A stretch of DNA of 37,022 bases from a virus, in the IMG/VR virus record IMGVR_UViG_3300048136_000075, positions 1 through 37,022 of that record; one strand, 5' to 3'. The notes beneath the pieces are model-generated. The model searched no databases and was not told the origin of the DNA. It worked only from the letters and a program-made list of their open reading frames with translations. The first letter of the stretch is position 1. Every line of letters begins with the position of its first letter. Below are positions 9,497-17,040 of the stretch, in pieces. The position numbers and the translations under genes are program-made.

Positions 9497-12400
9497 GTGT
9501 CAGCATCTAGTATCCCACTAAAAATTAAAAATACTAATGGTGACCTACAGGAATTTACACCGTCAGAAGAATTATATCTTTCTTATGCGGTGGGACAAGC
9601 ATTGGCAGAGGCATCTGCTGGTGAAGTCGGAGATATCAGTTTAACTGGTGATGTTAATATTGGTTCATTTACGGACGCGTATTTTAATGAATCAGCGGGT
9701 ACTCACCCTATATCTAACATTACCTCTACTACAGTAACCACACCCCTACGACAGGTGGGTGGTGCTGCAGATGAAACTGGTGCAGACTTTGTTCGTCCTG
9801 TGGGTTATTATGAATCTGGCCCAAATCCAGGCTTCTACGAAATGGTAGACGGAGATTTGGATAATCTTGCAAGTCGTGTACTCAGTAACATGGTCCAGAA
9901 TGACTATGTCGGTACATTCAAACTTTCCAGTACATCACCTGGCGCAGACTATGCCGTTTTTATTGAGAATGTTTTCTCAGACACGCATGGTGATGGAACA
10001 GTAACTAATTACAACATTTATCAACGTGTGACGATGCCTGTGGTTAACGCAGTGCGCCCAGTTGCTATTTGTTACGATGGATCATCTAACTTTGATGGTT
10101 TCAAAGAAATGTCGGATGCACAGATCAAGTACACACTTGGTCAACGTATTAAGACACTCCGTGGCACTTCTGGTGCGATTGGTTCTTATCAACTTCGTTC
10201 GGCTGCACAAGGTGTACCAACACTGCCTGGTACATGGGTATCTGTTGGTGACGCAACGAACACGCGTCGTACTATTGTTAATAGTTCATACTCTCGCACA
10301 CGTGCTTCTTCATATGCACGTACACGTATCTCCGCATACACACGCGATCGAGTTTCAACATACACACGCAATAGTGTAAACACTTTCTCTCGCACTTTTG
10401 TTGGAGACTATGTAGGTACATACAATAGAGATTTCGTTGGAAACTATTCCCGCGATTTCGTCGGCGAGTACACACGCACACGTCCATCTTCATATGAAGG
10501 GACTTATATTCGCAACCGTGTTTCTACTTACTCGGCTGATTACACTCGTACACGCGTCTCCTCTTATACAGGAACCTACTCACGCACTCGTACATCCGCG
10601 TATTCGGACACTTATGCAAGAACCCGTGTCTCAACATACGTTGGAACATATTCGCGCACACGCACTTCTGCGTACTCTGGCGCATATGCTCGTAATCGTG
10701 TCTCAACATATACTCGCAATCGTCTAACTGCATTTACTGGTTACTTTGCGGGAACTTACTCACGCGCACGTGTTTCAGTTTATACACGCAATCGCGTACA
10801 GAACTTTACGGGTACATTCACTCGTTCTCGTTCTTCTGCATACACTCGTGGCCGTGTTTCTGCTTATGCAGGAACTTACTCACGTACTCGTAACTCTGCC
10901 TATTCAGGCGTTTACTCTCGTACTCGTGTATCTTCATACACTGGCACATACTCTGGTACATATTCACGAAACCGTGTATCAGCCTATGCAGGAACTTATT
11001 CGCGTACCCGTAACTCTGCTTACACAAGAACATCAACACGCACACGTACTTCCGCATACTCTGCAGATTACACACGAACCCGCATCACTAACTATACTCG
11101 CGACCGTGTGACTAACTTTGCAAATGCCTACGCTCGTGCTCGTGTTTCTACTTACACACGCAATCGTGTGACTAACTTTACAGGTGCGTTTACTCGCGGC
11201 CGTGTTTCCACATATACACGTGATCGTGTTACAAACTATGCTGGAAACTTCATTGGAAACTATTCGCGTAACTTTGAAGGCAACTATTCACGTAACTTTA
11301 CCGGAAACTACTCTCGTGGTTTTGCAGGTAACTTCGTAGGAAACTACGCAAGGGTTTCTACTCGCACATCGGCACGTACTCGTTACTCTGCTTATGCCCG
11401 TACATCAACACGTACTCGCACATCAGCATACACTCGCGATCGCGTAACTAACTTCGCTGGTAACTTTATCGGCAACTATGCTCGCAACTTCGTTGGAGAT
11501 TATGTAGGTAACTACAGTCGTACATTCGTAGGCGACTTCGCGGGTAACTATACCGGAAACTACGCAACGACATTTACTGGCGACTTTGTTGGTAACTATG
11601 CTCGTGGTTTTGCTGGGGATTATGCTGGCAACTACACAGGAAACTATACTACAACATTTGCAGGTAACTTCGCAGGTAATTATGCTCGAAACTTCGTTGG
11701 AGACTTTGTAGGAGATTTCGTAGGTAACTACGCTCGTGCATACGCTGGCAACTTTGCTGGCGACTACGTAGGTAATTATGCGACCACATTTACTGGTGAC
11801 TTCGTAGGCAACTATGCTCGTGGTTATGCTGGTAACTATGCTGGCGACTTCGTCGGTGAGTATACTCGCACCTCAACGCGTACATCTACTCGTACACTGA
11901 ACTACACACGAACATTGTACTATGTTGGCGACTTTACAGGCAACTATGCTCGTAACTATGTTGCAGACTATGCTCGTACTCCAGCCTACACTCGTGAACT
12001 TTATTACGCAGGAGATTTCGTAGGAAACTATGCTCGTACTCGTACTGGTTCATATGTGGGCGACTATGCACGAACACGTGTTACTAACTATGAAGGCAAC
12101 TTCGTAGGAAACTACGGTCGTACTCGTACTGGCAGCTATCTTGGTGACTACACTCGTGGCGTAACATATACTGGTGACTACACAGGTAATTTTGCTGGAA
12201 CTGCAGACTATACTAGAAACAGTACTGCTGGATTTACACGTAACGTCTCATCAACTCGTACCTCAACACGTGTATCAACGGTCGACTTCACTCGTGACTC
12301 AACTCGTGTTTCTACTGGGTCTGGTGGTACCATAACTAACGCATATTCACAACCAACATTTGTTAATCCCACCGCCCCGTGGACAGCTTGGAAGGTAATA

Positions 12401-14686
12401 TACGAGGGAGGGGTTGGAACTTCGGAAATTTGGATAAATGATGTCTATAAAGGTTCGACCTCAGCCACAGCTACATCGGTAACTCTTGGTGGTGTTTCAT
12501 ATACACGAGGCACTCAACAGGGAGGGATGGGCCGGGCGCCTAATTATCAAACTTATTATGGAGTTACTTACAATGGATCAACGGACTACACAGGTAATTT
12601 TACCGGCAACTATATTGGTGGTAACTACACTGGCGACTTCGTAGGAAACTACGCTGGAACTGCGACATACACTGGTGATTTTACCGGAAACTACACTCGT
12701 AATGTTACTTCTACTCGTACATCCACACGTAATCGCGCTTCAACATTAAACTATCAACGCAACCGTGCATTCTCATATGCCGGAGATTATTCTCGTACAC
12801 GTGTTACCAACTATGCAGGTGACTTTGTTGGAAACTATTCTCGTAGTCGTCCGTTCTCGTATGAAGGCAACTATGCACGAACATCAACACGTACTCGTGT
12901 AGCGACAGGTTACTACACTCGCACATTATACTACACTGGTAACTATGCGACGGCGTACACTCGTAATCGTGTTCAGACATTTACTGCGACTGGTAACTAT
13001 ACGCGTACTGGATACTATGCGGGTGATTATGTAGGAAACTATGCACGTACATCTACTCGTACTTCTACACGTACGCGATACAGTGCATACAGCCGAACTC
13101 GTATCACAAACTACGTAGGTGACTTTACTCGTACATCTACTCGTACGTCTACACGCACACGATACAGTGCATATGCTCGTACTCGTGCGACAAACTATAC
13201 GCGTACTCGTGTATCCGCTTATGTTCGCGATCGTGTAACAAACTACGTAGGAAACTTCACACGCGTTTCTACAATCACGTCCACTCGTACACGTTACAGT
13301 GCATACGCAAGAACACGCATCACAGACTACATAGGCGACTTCACACGCGTTTCTACTCGTAACTCTACTCGTAATCGTGGATCTGCATACGCTCGCACAT
13401 CAACGCGTACAAGAGGTTCTGCGTACACTCGCGATAGAGTAACAAACTTTGCTGGTAACTTTGTTGGCAACTATGCTCGCAACTATGCCGGTGACTTTGT
13501 AGGTAACTATACACGTGGTTTCGCGGGTGAATATGCAGGTAACTTTACGGGTGAGTACACGCGTACTTCTACTCGTACACGTTATTCAGCTTATGTAACT
13601 ACTCGTGTTTCTGCATACATTCGCAACCGTGCTTCAACATATGCACGTGATCGCGTAACTAACTATGCAGGCAACTTCGTAGGTAATTACGCAACGACAT
13701 TTACCGGCAACTATACTCGCGACTTCGCTGGAGACTTTGCAGGTAACTATGCTCGTACATTTACTGGCAACTACTCACGCAACTTCGCTGGCAACTTCAT
13801 CGGTGATTTCGTTGGAGACTTCGCTGGTAACTACGTAGGCAACTACGCCCGTGACTTCGGTGGAAACTTTGCTGGAAACTATACTCGTGGATTTGTTGGT
13901 GAGTACGCTGGTACTTACAACACTACATTCACTGGTAATTACACTGGTGCATACTCTGGTACTTATTCACGCGGATTTGCGGGTAACTACACAGGTGCAT
14001 ACTCAAGTGGATTTGTTGGTAATTACGCAGGAACATATAATACCACATTTACTGGAAATTATGCAAGAGCATTTGCTGGTAATTATTCACGCGACTTTGC
14101 TGGAGACTTTGCCGGTAACTACGCACGAACATTTGCTGGTGAATACACTGGTGCTTATGCAAGTGACTTCGTAGGTGACTTCGTCGGTAATTATGCTCGT
14201 GGATTTGCGGGTAACTACACTGGTACATACTCACGCGACTTCTCCGGCCAATACGCAGGTAATTATGCTCGCGGATTTGCTGGTGAGTACGTAGGTAACT
14301 ACTCTCGCGGATTTGCTGGTGAATACACTGGCGCATATACTCGTGACTTCGGTGGCAACTATGTGGGCAACTACTCTCGTACATTTACTGGTGAATATAC
14401 AGGAACATACTCACGTGACTTCGTAGGTAACTATGCACGTGTCCGCGTCTCTGCATATGCACGTGTACGTAACTCAGCTTACTCTGGTGCATACTCACGT
14501 AATCGTGACTCTGCATATGTCGGTGATTTCACAGGTAACTACTCACGCACATTTGGTGGTAACTACTCGCGTGATTACGTAGGCAACTATGCAAGATCGT
14601 TCTTGGGTAACTATGTAGGTGCGACGATTTCAGATACACTTACAGAGGTAACTGAAACATATACATTATATGTACGTGTTGCATAA
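9497..14686 (+). CDS. Giant Tyr/Arg/Gly tetrapeptide-repeat virion protein (fibre-like)
   Basis: This encodes 1,729 residues from GTG at 9497, with GAGAG at 9484-9488 as the ribosome binding site. Residues 1-263 are a normal globular N-terminus (SIPLKIKNTNGDLQEFTPSE) of a type I associate with fibre-like proteins of T4-type marine phages, so attachment to the virion is likely. Residues about 264-1708 are tetrads such as YTRT, RVST, STRT, FVGD and YAGN, in constant four-residue register apart from one inserted residue and a unique island at about 941-1030. Lys, Cys, His, Met and Trp appear to be absent from the repeats. The last about 20 residues (SDTLTEVTETYTLYVRVA) are ordinary sequence. The gene sits alone between a terminator/late promoter and a second hairpin. 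A glycosyltransferase and an oxygenase-like gene follow downstream. The function is unknown: a long adhesive fibre, a solenoid or a multivalent sticky chain are possible. Confidence 0.85.
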   Translation: MSASSIPLKIKNTNGDLQEFTPSEELYLSYAVGQALAEASAGEVGDISLTGDVNIGSFTDAYFNESAGTHPISNITSTTVTTPLRQVGGAADETGADFVRPVGYYESGPNPGFYEMVDGDLDNLASRVLSNMVQNDYVGTFKLSSTSPGADYAVFIENVFSDTHGDGTVTNYNIYQRVTMPVVNAVRPVAICYDGSSNFDGFKEMSDAQIKYTLGQRIKTLRGTSGAIGSYQLRSAAQGVPTLPGTWVSVGDATNTRRTIVNSSYSRTRASSYARTRISAYTRDRVSTYTRNSVNTFSRTFVGDYVGTYNRDFVGNYSRDFVGEYTRTRPSSYEGTYIRNRVSTYSADYTRTRVSSYTGTYSRTRTSAYSDTYARTRVSTYVGTYSRTRTSAYSGAYARNRVSTYTRNRLTAFTGYFAGTYSRARVSVYTRNRVQNFTGTFTRSRSSAYTRGRVSAYAGTYSRTRNSAYSGVYSRTRVSSYTGTYSGTYSRNRVSAYAGTYSRTRNSAYTRTSTRTRTSAYSADYTRTRITNYTRDRVTNFANAYARARVSTYTRNRVTNFTGAFTRGRVSTYTRDRVTNYAGNFIGNYSRNFEGNYSRNFTGNYSRGFAGNFVGNYARVSTRTSARTRYSAYARTSTRTRTSAYTRDRVTNFAGNFIGNYARNFVGDYVGNYSRTFVGDFAGNYTGNYATTFTGDFVGNYARGFAGDYAGNYTGNYTTTFAGNFAGNYARNFVGDFVGDFVGNYARAYAGNFAGDYVGNYATTFTGDFVGNYARGYAGNYAGDFVGEYTRTSTRTSTRTLNYTRTLYYVGDFTGNYARNYVADYARTPAYTRELYYAGDFVGNYARTRTGSYVGDYARTRVTNYEGNFVGNYGRTRTGSYLGDYTRGVTYTGDYTGNFAGTADYTRNSTAGFTRNVSSTRTSTRVSTVDFTRDSTRVSTGSGGTITNAYSQPTFVNPTAPWTAWKVIYEGGVGTSEIWINDVYKGSTSATATSVTLGGVSYTRGTQQGGMGRAPNYQTYYGVTYNGSTDYTGNFTGNYIGGNYTGDFVGNYAGTATYTGDFTGNYTRNVTSTRTSTRNRASTLNYQRNRAFSYAGDYSRTRVTNYAGDFVGNYSRSRPFSYEGNYARTSTRTRVATGYYTRTLYYTGNYATAYTRNRVQTFTATGNYTRTGYYAGDYVGNYARTSTRTSTRTRYSAYSRTRITNYVGDFTRTSTRTSTRTRYSAYARTRATNYTRTRVSAYVRDRVTNYVGNFTRVSTITSTRTRYSAYARTRITDYIGDFTRVSTRNSTRNRGSAYARTSTRTRGSAYTRDRVTNFAGNFVGNYARNYAGDFVGNYTRGFAGEYAGNFTGEYTRTSTRTRYSAYVTTRVSAYIRNRASTYARDRVTNYAGNFVGNYATTFTGNYTRDFAGDFAGNYARTFTGNYSRNFAGNFIGDFVGDFAGNYVGNYARDFGGNFAGNYTRGFVGEYAGTYNTTFTGNYTGAYSGTYSRGFAGNYTGAYSSGFVGNYAGTYNTTFTGNYARAFAGNYSRDFAGDFAGNYARTFAGEYTGAYASDFVGDFVGNYARGFAGNYTGTYSRDFSGQYAGNYARGFAGEYVGNYSRGFAGEYTGAYTRDFGGNYVGNYSRTFTGEYTGTYSRDFVGNYARVRVSAYARVRNSAYSGAYSRNRDSAYVGDFTGNYSRTFGGNYSRDYVGNYARSFLGNYVGATISDTLTEVTETYTLYVRVA
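10285..14623 (+). repeat. Tetrapeptide (12-nt) repeat array in the coding sequence
   Basis: About 340 consecutive four-residue units are encoded, interrupted only at 12317-12586. Position 1 is Tyr or Phe in most units (Arg in RVSx units, Ser in STRT units), position 2 is a small residue (A, V, T, S), position 3 is Gly or Arg (Ser in RVSx units), and position 4 is N, D, T, S or A. Octads YxRx-RVSx dominate some blocks and FVGN/YAGD units dominate others. Synonymous codons are freely mixed between units, so the amino-acid pattern is better conserved than the DNA. Confidence 0.9.
12317..12586 (+). other. Non-repeat island domain inside the tetrad array
   Basis: About 90 residues (about 941-1030) interrupt the array. 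They contain Trp, Lys and Met, which appear absent from the repeats (PWTAWKVIYEGGVGTSEIWI, then GTQQGGMGRAPNYQTYYG). Codons such as GGG, CGG, CCG and ATA are used here but rarely in the repeats. It looks like a small beta domain inserted in frame. Tetrads resume at DYTGNFTGNYIG. Confidence 0.75.
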
Positions 14687-14710
14687 TCAACCGTACTGTG
14701 TTATAATATA

Positions 14711-14744
14711 GGAAATGCGGGTCATTTTGACCCGCTTTATTTCC
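14711..14744 (+). terminator. Hairpin terminator after the tetrad-repeat gene
   Basis: GCGGGTC (14717-14723) pairs with GACCCGC (14729-14735) around an ATTTT loop. The stem can be extended by GGAAAT (14711-14716) pairing with ATTTCC (14739-14744) across a TTT bulge. The following T-tract is short and broken, so termination may be partial. Its position 25 bases after the stop at 14686 fits a terminator. Confidence 0.65.
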
Positions 14745-14789
14745 TTGATATATACAAGTGAATTGAATTGAACTCTTTGGAGATACTTA

Positions 14790-15251
14790 ATGAGTTATAA
14801 GCGTTGGATGGACAATGCGTTCTGGGAAACGGACGAAAAGAAAGAACTGAACTGTATCCTAGAACTTGAAGATGATGTTGGTCGTGTTACACGTCAACAA
14901 ATGTTTTTATCCCGTCATGATAAGGACGGTAGTGAGAACGAACTGTTTAATGAAGTTGTTGAAGCATTAGGCGAACAACGTATTGATGAAGAAACAGAAG
15001 CCCGTGTCGTTCGTAAGAAGGCAGAGGCAGAAGAAGATAAGATACGTGAAGAAGAACATCAAAAGGCACGTAAGTTAGAAAAACTGTTCAACTACAAACT
15101 AGAAGCGTTTGAGGTTGAGGAGATTAAAAACTCGAAGAACCGCAAGTTAAAGGCAAAACTGCGTCGGGCGAAGTCAAAGATTGAAGTAGATATGTACTCA
15201 ATCATGATTCTGCAAGAACAACTAGAGGCCGAAGACAGTGGAGAAGAGTAA
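14790..15251 (+). CDS. Charged coiled-coil protein of unknown function
   Basis: This encodes 153 residues from ATG at 14790, with GGAG at 14779-14782 seven bases upstream. The first about 60 residues include MSYKRWMDNAFWETDEKKEL and look compact. Residues about 65-145 are very rich in Glu, Lys and Arg, with long helical runs (EEDKIREEEHQKARKLEKL, NSKNRKLKAKLRRAKSKI), so an extended coiled coil is expected. I do not recognise a named family. It opens the short run that carries the glycosyltransferase and oxygenase genes, and its end overlaps the glycosyltransferase start by 14 bases, so translational coupling is likely. It could be an assembly chaperone, a scaffold for the modifying enzymes or a virion component. 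Confidence 0.75.
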   Translation: MSYKRWMDNAFWETDEKKELNCILELEDDVGRVTRQQMFLSRHDKDGSENELFNEVVEALGEQRIDEETEARVVRKKAEAEEDKIREEEHQKARKLEKLFNYKLEAFEVEEIKNSKNRKLKAKLRRAKSKIEVDMYSIMILQEQLEAEDSGEE

Positions 15252-15966
15252 AGGATTTTTATTAGTTGCGTCCAAGAAACGCAACTTTTATTTGTACGCA
15301 CTAAATCTCGCAGAGTCCATTAGAGACTACTATGAAGATTGCAAGATTTGTTTGGTGACCGAAGAACGTTTTATTGACGATCGTGGTCGAGAAGTCGCGG
15401 ATGATATCATCTTTTGTGATGATCACTACCGCGCCAAGTTGTGGGGAATGGCTAAGTCTCCATACGACTTGACAATGTACATTGACGCTGACATGGAATG
15501 TGAGCACGAAGACATTGTGAAAGTTTGGGATGAAATGAAAGACCACGATGTGGTGTTTTCTGCGTTAACAGATGATAGAGATTACATCTACGCAGAACGC
15601 GACTTCTCTACACCAGAAGGTATGGCGAAGTTTACATTATGTGGTGGTGTCTGTTTATATGATATGAGCAAACCGATTGTGCGTGAGTTCATGGACGATT
15701 GGTGGGACTTGACATTCAGACAGATGAATGATTCTTGGTGGCCAGAAGGGTATGCAGACAGTCTCAAGTCTTGGGATCAGTTTTCACTCTGGTGGTTGAC
15801 CGAGAAAGAAGAAAAGTATAAGGACCTCAAGGTTGGTATCTTTGATGACGACTTGAGGTGGAATTATTACAATGCCCTCAATTGGGCACGAACGAGACCT
15901 GAGACGGGACCGGTAATTTTAAGACACTTCTCGGCTGGGTTAAACAAGGATACTCCAATCGTATGA
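15238..15966 (+). CDS. Glycosyltransferase, GT-A-like
   Basis: This encodes 242 residues from GTG at 15238, inside the end of the upstream gene. Later in-frame starts would remove the first beta strand (KGFLLVASKKRNFYLYALNL), so GTG is preferred. The fold signals are an N-terminal Rossmann-like strand, then LTMYIDADMECEH at residues 78-90, where D83-A-D85 is the DXD-type nucleotide-sugar/metal site, then LCGGVCLYDMSK, which resembles the acceptor-side segment of GT-A enzymes. A Trp-rich stretch (DDWWDLTFRQMNDSWWPEGY) is unusual and may bind acceptor. Such small GT-A enzymes are frequent near fibre genes in marine T4-type phages. The substrate is unknown: virion proteins or host surface sugars are both possible. 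The ATGA overlap with the oxygenase gene downstream suggests a joint role. Confidence 0.75.
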   Translation: MEKSKGFLLVASKKRNFYLYALNLAESIRDYYEDCKICLVTEERFIDDRGREVADDIIFCDDHYRAKLWGMAKSPYDLTMYIDADMECEHEDIVKVWDEMKDHDVVFSALTDDRDYIYAERDFSTPEGMAKFTLCGGVCLYDMSKPIVREFMDDWWDLTFRQMNDSWWPEGYADSLKSWDQFSLWWLTEKEEKYKDLKVGIFDDDLRWNYYNALNWARTRPETGPVILRHFSAGLNKDTPIV

Positions 15967-16667
15967 CACAGGTAAACGATCAATATCTAAAGCATGTAGA
16001 TGTAAACAACCCAGAGTTGTTAGAGGTTTTAGACCAGTATGCCAAATTGCATACTATGCAGGGTTTTGAAAAGAACTGTCACTTGACTGCAGCAGAACAT
16101 ATTCGTCAGCGTTCATACTACGTTGGCGAAGGTTATATGAATGACATCGTTGCGATGGGAAAGGGTCATGACGGATTCCCTGAAGAGATGGTTGGATATA
16201 ATTTCAAACTATCCGATCGTGCGCACAAGATGTTTGAAAAAGATGCAGACCCTATCTTTAAGCGTGACATGACACATCACCTACGTGATCTGAACGACAA
16301 GATGATGAATTTCTTGTCGGTTAAGCACAACGCACTTGCAGCAGTCTATCCGCCAGGCGGATTCATCTCATGGCACAACAACGCAAATGCGCCAGGTTTT
16401 AATCTAATCTTCTCTTACTCAGAAGATGGTTCTGGTTATTTTGATTACATTCATCCAGAAACTAAAGAAGTCATTCGTTGTCAGGACAAGCCAGGCGTAT
16501 GGACTTGTAAGGCAGCATACTTCGGTCACTATGACGAACCGGAAAAGTTAATGTATCATGCTGCTTCTACGGATGACTGGCGTGTTACTGTTTCTTATGT
16601 TTTTGATTGGTCAGAAACATCCGAAGAATTTCGTGAGATGGTACTTGACGATATTTCTGCGGTTTAA
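15963..16667 (+). CDS. 2OG-Fe(II) oxygenase-like protein
   Basis: This encodes 234 residues; the ATG is fused to the previous stop as ATGA, a mark of translational coupling. The C-terminal half has the layout of a double-stranded beta-helix oxygenase: GGFISWHNNANAPGFNLIFS (H138-N-N140) for the first metal ligands, SGYFDYI, WTCKAAYFGHY, then H199 in YHAASTDDWRVTVSYVF with R207 eight residues later as the 2-oxoglutarate anchor. The second canonical ligand (Asp/Glu of HxD/E) is Asn here, so activity or metal binding may be altered. I recall the same HNN motif in cyanophage relatives, but that is memory, not a search. The substrate is unknown; hydroxylation of a virion protein before glycosylation is one possibility. 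Confidence 0.7.
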   Translation: MTQVNDQYLKHVDVNNPELLEVLDQYAKLHTMQGFEKNCHLTAAEHIRQRSYYVGEGYMNDIVAMGKGHDGFPEEMVGYNFKLSDRAHKMFEKDADPIFKRDMTHHLRDLNDKMMNFLSVKHNALAAVYPPGGFISWHNNANAPGFNLIFSYSEDGSGYFDYIHPETKEVIRCQDKPGVWTCKAAYFGHYDEPEKLMYHAASTDDWRVTVSYVFDWSETSEEFREMVLDDISAV

Positions 16668-16685
16668 GTTTTAGGAATAGGCAGA

Positions 16686-17036
16686 ATGGCGACTTACGAA
16701 GATTTTACAATTGATCAAGGTGCAGACCTAGCTCTACAGTTAGAGTTAGTGAACCCAGATGGGTCTAAAAAAGATCTTACTGGGTATTCCGCGGCCGCCA
16801 AAATGAAAAAGACATATAGAAGCACGGAGTCAATTGACTTCACTGCCGTGATTCCAGATCCTTCTTTAGAGGGTATTGTTACAATCTCTTTGACCAATTT
16901 ACAAACTGATCAACTATCAACGCGTGGCAGATATGTCTACGATGTTGAGATCAGTTTTGTAGATGAAGAAGGACACACTATAATAGAAAGAGTACTAGAA
17001 GGCAAGATAAAAGTCAACCCTTCTGTAACGAGGTGA
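16686..17036 (+). CDS. Small virion structural protein of the marine T4-type group
   Basis: This encodes 116 residues from ATG at 16686, 18 bases after the oxygenase stop, with purine-rich AGGAATAGG upstream. It begins MATYEDFTIDQGADLALQLE and contains DLTGYSAAAKMKKTY and RGRYVYDVEISFVDEEGH, ending GKIKVNPSV. I recognise this as a short beta-sandwich protein conserved in marine T4-type phages and listed as a virion structural protein, with general similarity to N-terminal domains of siphophage upper-baseplate proteins. It lies four bases before the next gene. It probably forms an adaptor that joins fibres to the baseplate; no catalytic motif is visible. Confidence 0.7.
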   Translation: MATYEDFTIDQGADLALQLELVNPDGSKKDLTGYSAAAKMKKTYRSTESIDFTAVIPDPSLEGIVTISLTNLQTDQLSTRGRYVYDVEISFVDEEGHTIIERVLEGKIKVNPSVTR

Positions 17037-17040
17037 CGAT

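Noticed and set aside
12317-12586. Diversity-generating retroelement target
   Set aside because: No reverse transcriptase, template repeat or adenine-biased variable repeat is visible in the window, so nothing supports it beyond being an inserted domain in a fibre.
10062-14384. Alternative-frame ORFs on both strands within the tetrad-repeat gene
   Set aside because: They are His/Leu/Val- or Arg/Tyr/Glu-rich shadows of the 12-nt repeats and lack ribosome binding sites. The long + frame has the globular N-terminus, register and context.
10285-14623. CRISPR-like or satellite DNA
   Set aside because: The 12-nt units are coding, have no spacers, vary at synonymous positions and keep one reading frame.
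15092-15546. Minus-strand ORFs near the glycosyltransferase
   Set aside because: They overlap well-supported + genes, have no recognisable domain and no start signal.
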